Part shown: positions 25,483 through 34,333 of the stretch, piece by piece
How positions within the stretch are numbered: position 1 is the first letter of the stretch
Layout: each line of letters starts with the position of its first letter
Source: Streptomyces sp. RPA4-2
GTDB taxonomy: Bacteria; Actinomycetota; Actinomycetes; Streptomycetales; Streptomycetaceae
NCBI RefSeq assembly: GCF_012273515.2
Contig: NZ_CP050975.2
Location: forward strand, 6,634,001 to 6,698,000
Reading direction: 5' to 3'
DNA length: 64,000 bases
Translations under genes and position numbers: made by a program
Notes under the pieces: model-generated
Databases searched by the model: none
What the model saw: the letters and a program-made list of their open reading frames with translations, nothing else
Told to the model about the DNA's origin: nothing

Positions 25483-27600
25483 TTGAACGCCACCCCCGCA
25501 CCCGACGGCCGCTTCGTCACCCCCGAGCGAGCGGGGCGTGGCCCGCACACCCCGCTCGCCTCGGATGCCGAATCGGTCCCCCGGCAGATGGGAGGGGCCC
25601 CGCAGGCCGAGCGGCTGCGCGGCGCCGCCACCGACCCGCTGGAGCACCCCGTCGCCCCCACCGCGGCCCAGGCGGCGGCGGTGGAGAACCTGCTGCGCTG
25701 CTGGGTACGGGAGAACGACCTCGCGGCGCCCGTGGACGGCACGCTGCGCATCCCCCTCCCGGCCAGTGGGACGGCCCTGCTGGTCCCGGTCCACTACTGG
25801 TCCCCGACGGGCTGGCACCGTTTCGGGCTTCCGCATCTCGCCGACGCCCCCGAGGGAGCACCGCCCGCCGACGCGGTCACGGTGGCGGCACTGCTCGCGC
25901 GCCAGCCGGGGCCAGGCACGGGGGCGACGTCCACGATCGGCGGGGCACCGGAAGAGGATGCGGCGCCGACGTCCGGAACGGACCGTGCGCCGGCGTCCGC
26001 CATGGCTTCCGCGCCCACGTCCGACACCGGCGGCGACACCTGCACCGACACGGGCACCGCGTGCGGTACGGACACCGCGCTCCCCCGTGTCCCGGATCCC
26101 GCCCCCGCCCGTCACCCCGCCGGTGACGGATCCGACCCGTCCGACCTGGTCGGACGGGTCGCCGACTCCGTACGCCGGACCGTGGCGTTCCTCAGCGACC
26201 GCAGAGAGCGGCCCGCCGACACCCCCGACCTCTTTCTCGCGGCCGAGCAGGCACTCCTGCTGGGGCACCCCCTGCACCCCACCCCGAAGAGCCGGGAGGA
26301 ACTCTCCGAGGCCGAGATGCCGCTGTACTCACCCGAGTTGCGCGGTTCGTTCCCGTTGCACTGGATGGCGGTCGCCCCCTCGCTGCTGGCGTCCGACTCG
26401 GCGTGGACGGAGCGCGGACGCCCCGTCCAGGCACAGCAGCTCACCGTACGGCTGGCCGGAGCCGGCCTGCCGCTGCCCGACGGGTACGCCGCCCTGCCCC
26501 TGCACCCCTGGCAGATGGGCGAGGTCCGGCACCGCCCCGGGACCGCGGCCCTGCTCGACGCGGGGCTGCTCCAGGACCTCGGCCCCTACGGCTCCCCCTG
26601 GCACCCCACGTCCTCCGTCCGAACCCTCTACCGCCCCGGGGCCCCCGCGATGCTGAAGCTGTCGCTGGGCCTGCGGATCACCAACTCCCGCCGGGAGAAC
26701 CTCCGTAAGGAGCTCCACCGCGGCGTCGAGGTCCACCGGCTGCTGCGCGGCGGCCTGTCCAAGCAGTGGCAGGCCGCCCACCCGGGCTTCGACATCGTCC
26801 GTGACCCGGCCTGGCTCGCGGTCGACGCCCCCGACGGCACGCCCCTGACCGGGCTCGACGTGATGATCCGGCACAACCCCTTCGGCCCCACGGACGACGT
26901 CGGCTGCGTCGCCGGGCTCGTCTCGCCCCGGCCGTACGCCCAGCCCGGCGCACGGGCCGACGCCGAGCCGAGGCCCGTCATGCGGTCCCGGCTCGCCGAG
27001 ATCGTCACCCGGCTGGCCGGCCGCGCCGGCCGGCCCCGGGGAGCCGTCGCCACCGAGTGGTTCCTGCGCTACCTGGAACACGTCGTCCGTCCCGTGCTCT
27101 GGCTGGACGGCGAGGCCGGAATCGCGCTGGAGGCCCACCAGCAGAACACCCTGGTCGTGCTCGACCGCGAGGGATGGCCCGTCGGCGGCCGCTACCGCGA
27201 CAACCAGGGCTACTACTTCCGCGCGTCACGGCGCGCGGAGCTCGACGCCCGGCTGCCCGGCATCGGCGTGCACAGCGACACCTTCGTCTGCGACGAGGTC
27301 ACCGACGAACGCTTCGCCTACTACCTCGCCATCAACAACGTGTTCGGCCTCATCGGCGCGTTCGGCTCCCAACACCTCGCCGAGGAACGACTGTTGCTCG
27401 CCGCCTTCCGCCGCTTCCTCACCGAGGCGGCGGCGGGCCCGGGACGCCTCGACACGCCCCTGCCCTCCCTCCTGCTCGACTCGCCCGTTCTGCGCTGCAA
27501 GGCCAACCTGCTCACCCGGCTGCACGGCCTCGACGAACTCGTCGGCCCGGTCGACACCCAGTCCGTCTACGTCACCGTCACCAACCCCCTTCGTTCCTGA
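25483..27600 (+). CDS. NIS siderophore synthetase, IucA/IucC family (first copy)
   Basis: The protein is 705 aa from a TTG start with GAGGAA upstream. IucA/IucC enzymes adenylate a carboxylate such as citrate and condense it with an amine or hydroxylamine. Family motifs are GHPLHPTPKSREEL (about residues 261-274), LHPWQMGEV (341-349), SVRTLYRPGAPAMLKLSL (377-395) and GLRITNSRRENL. The C-terminal FhuF-like domain contains QNTLVVLDREGWP and RYRDNQGYYFRAS. An unusual low-complexity stretch (about 141-215, rich in Thr, Ala, Gly, Asp, Pro) interrupts the N-terminal domain; family members are normally near 600 aa. Confidence 0.93.
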   Translation: MNATPAPDGRFVTPERAGRGPHTPLASDAESVPRQMGGAPQAERLRGAATDPLEHPVAPTAAQAAAVENLLRCWVRENDLAAPVDGTLRIPLPASGTALLVPVHYWSPTGWHRFGLPHLADAPEGAPPADAVTVAALLARQPGPGTGATSTIGGAPEEDAAPTSGTDRAPASAMASAPTSDTGGDTCTDTGTACGTDTALPRVPDPAPARHPAGDGSDPSDLVGRVADSVRRTVAFLSDRRERPADTPDLFLAAEQALLLGHPLHPTPKSREELSEAEMPLYSPELRGSFPLHWMAVAPSLLASDSAWTERGRPVQAQQLTVRLAGAGLPLPDGYAALPLHPWQMGEVRHRPGTAALLDAGLLQDLGPYGSPWHPTSSVRTLYRPGAPAMLKLSLGLRITNSRRENLRKELHRGVEVHRLLRGGLSKQWQAAHPGFDIVRDPAWLAVDAPDGTPLTGLDVMIRHNPFGPTDDVGCVAGLVSPRPYAQPGARADAEPRPVMRSRLAEIVTRLAGRAGRPRGAVATEWFLRYLEHVVRPVLWLDGEAGIALEAHQQNTLVVLDREGWPVGGRYRDNQGYYFRASRRAELDARLPGIGVHSDTFVCDEVTDERFAYYLAINNVFGLIGAFGSQHLAEERLLLAAFRRFLTEAAAGPGRLDTPLPSLLLDSPVLRCKANLLTRLHGLDELVGPVDTQSVYVTVTNPLRS

Positions 27601-27639
27601 AGGACTTGACCCACCCCGTCTCCTGAGAGGAGCGTCGCC

Positions 27640-28653
27640 GTGCCTCCCACCGATGCGAGCGCCGACGCCGGTACCGCCCCCGACACCGATCCCGGCGCGG
27701 ACCCGTACGCCGGGCCGGGCACGGACTGCGAGGACACGCTCGACCTGCGCCTGCCCGACGAGTTGATCGCCCTGTTCGGCGGCACACCCGAGCCGGCCGA
27801 GCCCGGCGGGCCGGTCGAGCCGATCAGTTCGGCAGGGCCGGTCGCGTCGGCAGGGCCGGCTCGGCCGGTCGAGTCAATCGGCTCAGTCGGGTCAGCCGGT
27901 TCAGTCGGTTCAGTCGGGGAATCCCGGGGAGACGGCCGATCCGGGGAGGCCGGCGCGCACGCCGGCGCGTCCGGGGGACCAGCGGTCGGCGGAAGCCGGC
28001 CCGGCGAGGACCGTGCGGGCGACACCGGAGACCACCGCGGTGCGGGCGCGGCCCACTCCGCTCCCGTCGGTCCAGCCCGTGACGACCTGCTCGGCGGCAT
28101 CGGCGGCTGGGGTCCGACCACCACCCCCGTGGGCACCTTCCAGCTGGTTCCGGTACGAGTGGAACGCGATCTCCCACTCGTCACCCGGTGGATGAACGAC
28201 CCCGCCGTCTCGGCCTTCTGGGAGCTCGCGGGACCCGAGTCGGTGACCGAGGAGCATCTGAACCGACAGCTCGCCGGCGACGGACGCAGCGTGCCCTGCA
28301 TCGGTCTGCTGGAAGACACCCCCATGAGCTACTGGGAGATCTACCGCGCGGACCTCGACCAGCTCGCCCGCCACTACCCCGCCCGCCCGCACGACACGGG
28401 AGTCCATCTGCTCATCGGCGGAGTCGCCCACCGCGGGCACGGTCTCGGCTCGGCCCTGCTCAGAGCCGTCGCCGATCTCGTACTGGACCGGCGTCCCGCC
28501 TGCGCACGGGTCGTGGCCGAACCCGATCTGCGCAACATCCCCTCCGTCTCCGCCTTCCTGAGCGGGGGTTTCCGGTTCTCCGCCGAGGTCGAACTGCCCG
28601 GAAAGAAGGCAGCCCTCATGATGCGCGACCGGGCCTTGCGCGACCTGATGTAG
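27640..28653 (+). CDS. Siderophore acyltransferase, GNAT fold (RhbD/IucB-like), with long low-complexity insert
   Basis: The protein is 337 aa from a GTG start with GAGAGGAG upstream. The catalytic part (about 165-337) starts TFQLVPVRVERDLPLVTRWM and includes SYWEIYRADLDQ and the acyl-CoA loop VAHRGHGLGSALLRA, typical of the acyltransferases that acylate hydroxylamines in aerobactin and rhizobactin pathways. A short N-terminal motif LRLPDELIALFGG (36-48) is separated from it by about 100 residues rich in Gly, Ser, Ala, Pro and Val, encoded by in-frame 18-bp and 9-bp tandem repeats. It lies between the two NIS synthetase genes. Confidence 0.88.
   Translation: MPPTDASADAGTAPDTDPGADPYAGPGTDCEDTLDLRLPDELIALFGGTPEPAEPGGPVEPISSAGPVASAGPARPVESIGSVGSAGSVGSVGESRGDGRSGEAGAHAGASGGPAVGGSRPGEDRAGDTGDHRGAGAAHSAPVGPARDDLLGGIGGWGPTTTPVGTFQLVPVRVERDLPLVTRWMNDPAVSAFWELAGPESVTEEHLNRQLAGDGRSVPCIGLLEDTPMSYWEIYRADLDQLARHYPARPHDTGVHLLIGGVAHRGHGLGSALLRAVADLVLDRRPACARVVAEPDLRNIPSVSAFLSGGFRFSAEVELPGKKAALMMRDRALRDLM
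27829..27918 (+). repeat. In-frame 18-bp and 9-bp tandem repeats inside the acyltransferase gene
   Basis: TCGGCAGGGCCGG begins at 27829 and recurs 18 bases later at 27847. Four 9-bp units then follow without gaps at 27883, 27892, 27901 and 27910 (TCAGTCGGG, TCAGCCGGT, TCAGTCGGT, TCAGTCGGG). Both periods are multiples of three, so the reading frame is kept. Confidence 0.85.
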
Positions 28654-28710
28654 ATCCGTCACTCTCCGTACTCCACTCGTCCCGTCCCGGTTCCCCGTCG
28701 AGGAGTCCCC

Positions 28711-30588
28711 GTGCCGAATCCGTCCGCAAGCCCGGCCTCCGAAGGACTGTCCGCCCTGTACGACCCGCCCGAGCTGCGCGAGGACCGCTGGGAGCAGGCC
28801 GGCCGCCGACTGCTCGCGAAGATGATCGGGGAGTTCGCGCACGAGGAGATCGTCCGGCCGGAACAGGGTCACCCGCGTCCAGCGGTGCGTCGCGACGCCC
28901 CGCACCCCGACGCTCCCCCCGCCGACGACCTTCACCCCTACACCCTCCGGCTCGACGCCGGCGACAGCCTCTCCTTCCGCGCCCGCCGCCTCTCGTACGA
29001 CAGCTGGCGTGTCGACCCCGCCTCGCTCACCCTCACCGAAGAGGGGAAGGAACCGTGTCCGTTCACCGACCCGCTCGGCTTCCTCACCCGGGCCCGCGGC
29101 ACGCTGGAACTGGACGGCGCCACGCTGGGCCACGCCCTGCGCGAGCTCAGCACGACGCTCGCCGCGGACGTGCGCCTCGACCGTGACGCCCGTACGGCCG
29201 CCGAATTAGCCGACCTCGGGTACGCCGAGCTGGAGGGCCATCAGACCGGCCACCCCTGGATCGTGCTCAACAAGGGCCGCCTCGGCTTCTCCGCGCGGGA
29301 CGCCGCCGCCTGGGCCCCCGAGGCCCGCCGGGCCACGCCCCTTCCCTGGATCGCGGTGCACACGACGCTGGCCACCTACCGAGGCGTCGACGGCCTCGGC
29401 ACCGCCGAACAGCTCTACGCACGCGAACTGGCCCCCGCCACCCGCGAGGCCTTCGACGAGGTCCTCCGCACCCGCGGGCTCGCACCGGAGTCGTACCTCT
29501 ACCTGCCCGTGCACCCGTGGCAGTGGGACGACGTCGTGCTGCCGCTGTTCGCGCGGCATGTCGCCGCGGGAGCGATCGTGCCGCTGCCCTCCGACGGTGA
29601 TCTGCGCCTGCCCCAGCAGTCGATCCGCACCTTCCTCAACGTCTCGCGCCCGGACCGGCACACGGTGAAGCTTCCGCTGTCCGTCCTCAACACGCTGGTG
29701 TGGCGGGGCCTCCCCACGAAACGCACCCTCGCGGCCCCCGCCGTCACCGCCTGGATGCGGACCCTGCGGGACGCCGACCCGTTCCTGCGCGACACCTGCG
29801 GGGTGATCCTGCTCGGCGAGGTCGCCTCGGTCACCGTCCACCACCCCGTGTACGACGGACTCCCCGAAGTGCCCTACCAGTACCGGGAACTGCTCGGCGC
29901 GATCTGGCGCGAGCCGGTCTCACGGCACCTCGCACCCGGCGAGCGCGCCCGCACCCTGGCCGCCCTCCTGCACACCGATCCCCAGGGCCGCGCCTTCACG
30001 GCGGAGCTGGTCGCCCGCTCGGGTCTCGCACCCAGGGCCTGGCTGCGCCGCCTCTTCACCGCGCTCCTGCCGCCGCTCCTGCACTTCCTCTACCGCTACG
30101 GCACGGTGTTCAGTCCGCACGGTGAGAACGCGATCGTCGTCTTCGACAACCATGACGTACCGGTCCGACTCGCCGTGAAGGACTTCGTCGACGACATCAA
30201 CGTGAGCGCGGATCCACTGCCCGAACACTCCTCCATGCCGGACGAGGTGCGCGAGGTGCTGCTGACCGAGCCGCCGGCCTTCCTGACCCAGTTCATCCAC
30301 TCGGGGCTCTTCGTAGGGGTCTTCCGCTATCTCGCGCCGCTCTGCGAGGAACAACTGGGTGTTCCGGAGGCCGAGTTCTGGTCACTCGTCCGCGCCGAGG
30401 TCGTCCGCCACCAGACCCGCTTCCCCGAGCTCAAGGAACGTCACGAGACCTTCGACCTGCTCACTCCGCGTATCGAGCGGCTGTGCCTGAACCGCAACCG
30501 GCTGCATCTCGACGGTTACCGCGACCGCTCCGAGCGCCCGCACGCCGCCGTGCACGGCACCGTGCCGAACCCCCTTCACGCGTCGTGA
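28711..30588 (+). CDS. NIS siderophore synthetase, IucA/IucC family (second copy)
   Basis: The protein is 625 aa from a GTG with CGAGGAG upstream, the normal family length. Motifs are LEGHQTGHPWIVLNKGRLGF, LYLPVHPWQWDDVVLP and QQSIRTFLNVSRPDRHTVKL, then the C-terminal FhuF-like domain with FSPHGENAIVVFDNHDVPVR and KDFVDDINVS. It is clearly diverged from the first copy, so the two probably perform the two successive condensations on one acid, as IucA and IucC or RhbC and RhbF do. It is the last gene of the locus visible on this strand; no exporter or uptake gene follows. Confidence 0.93.
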   Translation: MPNPSASPASEGLSALYDPPELREDRWEQAGRRLLAKMIGEFAHEEIVRPEQGHPRPAVRRDAPHPDAPPADDLHPYTLRLDAGDSLSFRARRLSYDSWRVDPASLTLTEEGKEPCPFTDPLGFLTRARGTLELDGATLGHALRELSTTLAADVRLDRDARTAAELADLGYAELEGHQTGHPWIVLNKGRLGFSARDAAAWAPEARRATPLPWIAVHTTLATYRGVDGLGTAEQLYARELAPATREAFDEVLRTRGLAPESYLYLPVHPWQWDDVVLPLFARHVAAGAIVPLPSDGDLRLPQQSIRTFLNVSRPDRHTVKLPLSVLNTLVWRGLPTKRTLAAPAVTAWMRTLRDADPFLRDTCGVILLGEVASVTVHHPVYDGLPEVPYQYRELLGAIWREPVSRHLAPGERARTLAALLHTDPQGRAFTAELVARSGLAPRAWLRRLFTALLPPLLHFLYRYGTVFSPHGENAIVVFDNHDVPVRLAVKDFVDDINVSADPLPEHSSMPDEVREVLLTEPPAFLTQFIHSGLFVGVFRYLAPLCEEQLGVPEAEFWSLVRAEVVRHQTRFPELKERHETFDLLTPRIERLCLNRNRLHLDGYRDRSERPHAAVHGTVPNPLHAS

Positions 30589-30700
30589 TCACCCGCCCCG
30601 CACCCGTCCTCACCACCCGTCCCGCGATCGTCCTGATCGTGTCCGTCGTCCGGGCCGTGATCGCCCGGTTGTCAGTGGAGCCCCGTAGGCTGGCATCGCT

Positions 30701-32734
30701 ATGACAGAGCCCTCACTCCCCGAACTCCTGCACGCCGCCGTCACCGCCGTCGGCGGCACGGAGCGCCCTGGCCAGGTGACCATGGCCGAAGCCGTCGCGG
30801 GTGCCATCGACGACAGCTCCCACCTGCTGGTGCAGGCGGGCACCGGCACCGGAAAGTCCCTCGGCTATCTGGTGCCCGCGCTCGCCCACGGGGAGCGCGT
30901 CGTCGTGGCGACCGCCACCCTGGCGCTCCAGCGGCAGCTCGTGGAGCGTGATCTTCCACGGACCGTCGACGCGCTGCATCCCCTGCTGCGCCGCCGCCCC
31001 GAGTTCGCGATGCTCAAGGGCCGGTCGAACTACCTGTGCCTGCACCGGCTGCGCGAGGGTGTGCCGCAGGAGGAGGAAGAGGGCCTCTTCGACCAGTTCG
31101 AGGCCGCCGCGCCCACCAGCAAGCTGGGCCAGGACCTGCTGCGCCTGCGGGACTGGTCGGACGAGACCGAGACCGGTGACCGTGACAACCTCACGCCCGG
31201 CGTCTCCGACCGCGCCTGGAACCAGGTGTCCGTGTCGTCCCGGGAGTGCCTGGGCGCGAGCAAATGCGCCTATGGAGCGGAGTGCTTCGCCGAGATGGCC
31301 CGTGAGCGCGCCAAGCTCGCCGAGGTCGTCGTCACCAACCACGCGCTGCTCGCGATCGACGCCATCGAGGGCGCGCCGGTCCTCCCGCAGCACGAGGTGC
31401 TGATCGTCGACGAGGCCCATGAGCTGGTCTCCCGGGTCACCGGCGTCGCGACCGGCGAGCTCACCCCCGGCCAGGTCAACCGCGCCGTCCGGCGCGCCGC
31501 GCGGCTCGTCAACGAGAAGGCGGCCGACCAGCTGCAGACCGCCGCCGAGGGCTTCGAGCGGCTGATGGAGCTGGCGCTTCCCGGTCGTCTGGAGGAGATC
31601 CCGGAGGATCTCGGATACGCGCTGATGGCGCTGCGTGACGCCGCGCGCACGGTGATCTCGGCGATCGGCTCCACCCGCGACAAGTCCGTCCAGGACGAGG
31701 ACGCGGTCCGCAAGCAGGCCCTCGCCGCGGTGGAGTCGGTCCATGACGTGGCGGAGCGGATCACCAACGGCTCCGAATGGGACGTCGTCTGGTACGAGCG
31801 CCACGACCGCTTCGGCGCGTCGCTGCGGGTGGCGCCCATGTCGGTGTCCGGTCTCCTCAGGGAGAAGCTCTTCTCGGACCGGTCGGTCGTCCTGACGTCG
31901 GCCACCCTGAAGCTCGGCGGCGACTTCAACGGAGTGGGGGCGTCGCTGGGGCTCGCCCCGGAGGGCACCGAGGGCGAGGACCTCCCGCAGTGGAAGGGCG
32001 TCGACGTCGGCTCGCCCTTCGACTACCCCCGGCAGGGCATCCTGTACGTGGCCAAGCACCTGGCACGCCCCGCGCGTGACGGCGACCGCGGCGACATGCT
32101 GGACGAGCTCACCGAGCTGATCCAGTCCGCCGGGGGCCGCACACTGGGCCTGTTCTCCTCGATGCGGGCCGCCCAGCTCGCGGCGGAGGAACTGCGCACG
32201 CGCATCCCCGAGTACCCCATCCTGCTGCAGGGCGAGGAGACGCTCGGCGAGCTGATCAAGAACTTCGCGGCCGATCCGAAGACCTGTCTGTTCGGCACGC
32301 TCTCGCTCTGGCAGGGCGTGGACGTCCCCGGTCCCAGCTGTCAGCTGGTCGTCATGGACAAGATCCCGTTCCCGCGCCCCGACGACCCGCTGATGAGCGC
32401 CCGCCAGAAGGCCGTCGAGGACAACGGCGGCAACGGCTTCATGGCCGTCGCCGCCACGCACGCGGCGCTGCTGATGGCGCAGGGCGCCGGCCGCCTCGTA
32501 CGCGCCACGGGGGACCGTGGTGTGGTGGCGGTGCTGGACCAGCGCCTGGCCACGGCTCGCTACGGCAGCTATCTCAAGGCCTCGCTGCCCGACTTCTGGT
32601 ACACGACGGACCGCAACCAGGTCCGGCGGTCGCTCACGGCGATCGACGAGGCAGCACGCAAGGCGGAGGACGCGCTGCACGAGCAGAAGGCGGCGGAGGC
32701 GGAGGAGGCGCCGCGGCCGGCCGAGGAAGCGTAG
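30701..32734 (+). CDS. ATP-dependent DNA helicase, DinG/XPD family
   Basis: The protein is 677 aa. The Walker A motif is QAGTGTGKSLGYLVP, the Walker B/DEAH motif is LIVDEAHEL, and the C-terminal SF2 motif is LMAQGAGRLVRATGDRGVVA. Cys residues between motifs (YLCLHRL, RECLGASKCAYGAECF) fit the Fe-S cluster of XPD/DinG helicases, which unwind 5'-to-3' and act in repair and recombination. A possible -10 element TAGGCT (30686-30691) lies nine bases before the ATG, so the transcript may be leaderless or nearly so. It is convergent with lexA. Confidence 0.93.
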   Translation: MTEPSLPELLHAAVTAVGGTERPGQVTMAEAVAGAIDDSSHLLVQAGTGTGKSLGYLVPALAHGERVVVATATLALQRQLVERDLPRTVDALHPLLRRRPEFAMLKGRSNYLCLHRLREGVPQEEEEGLFDQFEAAAPTSKLGQDLLRLRDWSDETETGDRDNLTPGVSDRAWNQVSVSSRECLGASKCAYGAECFAEMARERAKLAEVVVTNHALLAIDAIEGAPVLPQHEVLIVDEAHELVSRVTGVATGELTPGQVNRAVRRAARLVNEKAADQLQTAAEGFERLMELALPGRLEEIPEDLGYALMALRDAARTVISAIGSTRDKSVQDEDAVRKQALAAVESVHDVAERITNGSEWDVVWYERHDRFGASLRVAPMSVSGLLREKLFSDRSVVLTSATLKLGGDFNGVGASLGLAPEGTEGEDLPQWKGVDVGSPFDYPRQGILYVAKHLARPARDGDRGDMLDELTELIQSAGGRTLGLFSSMRAAQLAAEELRTRIPEYPILLQGEETLGELIKNFAADPKTCLFGTLSLWQGVDVPGPSCQLVVMDKIPFPRPDDPLMSARQKAVEDNGGNGFMAVAATHAALLMAQGAGRLVRATGDRGVVAVLDQRLATARYGSYLKASLPDFWYTTDRNQVRRSLTAIDEAARKAEDALHEQKAAEAEEAPRPAEEA

Positions 32735-33038
32735 CGGCTGTCCGCCGGGGGCCGGTCGGTTCGAGCGGTGCTCCGGCGGAGTGGAGGGCGTCGGGTGCCC
32801 GGTTCGCGGCGTTGGATGCCCGGTTCGCCACGATCGATGAACACCTCGGTGGTCACCATCGAGGTGTACCGAGGCCGACGCCCGGGTGGGAAACGCCGGG
32901 GCGCTCCGCGGCCCGTACCGATCTCACCGAGGGCGGCCGCGGGGCCGCGCGGCAGAACGTGCAGGGCCCCGGAACCGGCGCAGTTGGTCCCGGGGCCCGG
33001 TCAGGGGCGGGGCGGACGGTGCCGCCCGGCGCGCGCTG
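32735..33038. other. Convergent intergenic region between helicase and lexA
   Basis: It contains the terminator at 32964-32998, a weaker 8-bp-arm hairpin at 32841-32867, and a short direct repeat (TGCCCGGTTCGC near 32796 and 32817). I see no gene in it. Confidence 0.6.
32964..32998. terminator. Convergent terminator hairpin
   Basis: GGGCCCCGG (32964-32972) pairs with CCGGGGCCC (32990-32998), nine perfect pairs extended inward by three pairs past one mismatch. It lies between dinG-like and lexA genes facing each other. Confidence 0.7.
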
Positions 33039-33815
33039 TCACACTCGCCGCAGTACGGCCACCACCTTGCCCAGGATGGTCGCCTCGTCGCCGGGGATCG
33101 GCTGGTAGGCGGAGTTGTGCGGGAGCAGCCACACATGGCCGTCCTCGCGCTTGAACCGCTTCACGGTGGCCTCGCCGTCCAGCATCGCGGCCACGATGTC
33201 GCCGTTCTCCGCGACGGGCTGGCGGCGGACCGTCACCCAGTCACCGTCACAGATGGCCGCTTCGATCATCGAGTCACCGACGACCTTGAGGACGAACAGC
33301 TCACCGTCACCCACCAGCTGCCGGGGGAGCGGGAAGACGTCCTCCACGGACTCCTCGGCCAGGATCGGGCCACCGGCGGCGATACGGCCCACGAGCGGGA
33401 CGTACGACGCGGCCGGCTTGCCCGCGGTGTCCGTGGGCTGTGCCGAGGACTGGTCGGATCCCCTGACCTCGTACGCGCGCGGGCGGTGCGGGTCTCGGCG
33501 CAGGAAGCCCTTGCGCTCCAGTGCCATCAGCTGGTGTGCGACCGAGGAGGTGCTGGAGAGGCCTACCGCCTGTCCGATCTCCCGCATCGACGGTGGGTAG
33601 CCGCGTCGCTGCACGGAGTCCCTGATGACCTCGATCACCCGGCGTTGCCTGTCGGTGAGTCCCGAGCTGTCCGCACGGATGCCTGGAGGTCGGCCCGGCA
33701 GGGAACGCTTGGGCCCCTCATGGTTCGTGGCTTCGTTCATCGCATGCACCGGCTCGAGTCGGCCCTGGGAGCGGTCCTGGGCAGTGATGGTGGCGCTGTC
33801 TGCGGTGGTGGTCAC
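33039..33815 (-). CDS. lexA: SOS repressor LexA
   Basis: The protein is 258 aa from the GTG at 33815 with GAGAGGGG upstream; the ORF extends further upstream but without coding character. After a basic leader of about 45 residues, the winged helix-turn-helix runs [20 protein letters not shown] to [19 protein letters not shown]. The Ala-Gly cleavage bond is in [14 protein letters not shown]. The Ser-Lys dyad lies in [16 protein letters not shown] and GEATVKRF. It represses DNA-damage genes and self-cleaves when RecA is activated. A near-consensus SOS box lies 61 bases upstream, consistent with autoregulation. Confidence 0.97.
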   Translation of the reverse strand: MTTTADSATITAQDRSQGRLEPVHAMNEATNHEGPKRSLPGRPPGIRADSSGLTDRQRRVIEVIRDSVQRRGYPPSMREIGQAVGLSSTSSVAHQLMALERKGFLRRDPHRPRAYEVRGSDQSSAQPTDTAGKPAASYVPLVGRIAAGGPILAEESVEDVFPLPRQLVGDGELFVLKVVGDSMIEAAICDGDWVTVRRQPVAENGDIVAAMLDGEATVKRFKREDGHVWLLPHNSAYQPIPGDEATILGKVVAVLRRV

Positions 33816-33875
33816 GTCGGCCCCTCTCGATGGTCTCCCTGCTGGACAACGGTAGTTGCTTTCGAAAGGTTGCGC

Positions 33876-33889
33876 CAAACACACGTTCG
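33876..33889. promoter_or_regulatory. SOS box (LexA operator) upstream of lexA
   Basis: CAAACACACGTTCG matches the actinobacterial/Gram-positive SOS palindrome CGAACnnnnGTTCG at all fixed positions except one (A for G at position 2). It is 61 bases upstream of the lexA start codon. Confidence 0.7.
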
Positions 33890-34177
33890 AGTGAAAAAAC
33901 GCGGATTGCCTCACGCGATCATGAGGCTGGGTGTATGGCTGATTCCGCATCCGTCGGACAAAAGGTCTCATTGCTGTACTCTTCACCGCCGAGGCGATGA
34001 CCGAGCCGGCAGATGTGGGCCGCGCCCCAGTCTGCCATTCGGCACCCCGTCCGTCGGGTACCGACCCCCCGTCCGCGCGCTGACCACGGTATCTCCGCGT
34101 GTCCGGGATCGGTACGCCCGTGCGGCACATGCCCATACGTGCGCGACACGCGGGCCCTGGGCGAATTTACGGGTCGA

Positions 34178-34193
34178 TCCCCACATCTAGTGG
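34178..34193. promoter_or_regulatory. NrdR box 1
   Basis: TCCCCACATCTAGTGG fits the NrdR-box consensus acaCwAtATaTwGtgt at each strongly conserved position (C4, A6, A8, T9, T11, G13). Confidence 0.65.
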
Positions 34194-34208
34194 TTGGATT
34201 GCCGGAGC

Positions 34209-34224
34209 GGCCCAGAAGTTGTGG
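34209..34224. promoter_or_regulatory. NrdR box 2
   Basis: GGCCCAGAAGTTGTGG keeps C4, A6, A8, T11, T12, G13, T14 and G15 of the NrdR consensus, with A in place of T9. It starts exactly 31 bases after box 1, the three-turn spacing typical of NrdR operators. Confidence 0.6.
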
Positions 34225-34333
34225 TCCCCCGGGTCTTCGAGCCCCCGGTCATCGCCTATGCTTGGGGCTGCTCCGAGAGGCCCGTGAGGTCTCGCGGGGT
34301 CTATGAGCCGTGCTGTGAAGGAGGGTTGGAGCC

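Larger units (their letters stand above)
33816..34333. other. Divergent control region between lexA and nrdR
   Basis: These 518 bases are richer in A/T than their surroundings. They hold a LexA SOS box at 33876-33889 on the lexA side and a pair of NrdR boxes at 34178-34224 on the nrdR side. A possible nrdR -10 element TATGCT lies at 34257-34262. I found no cobalamin-riboswitch hallmark here and no convincing gene. Confidence 0.65.
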
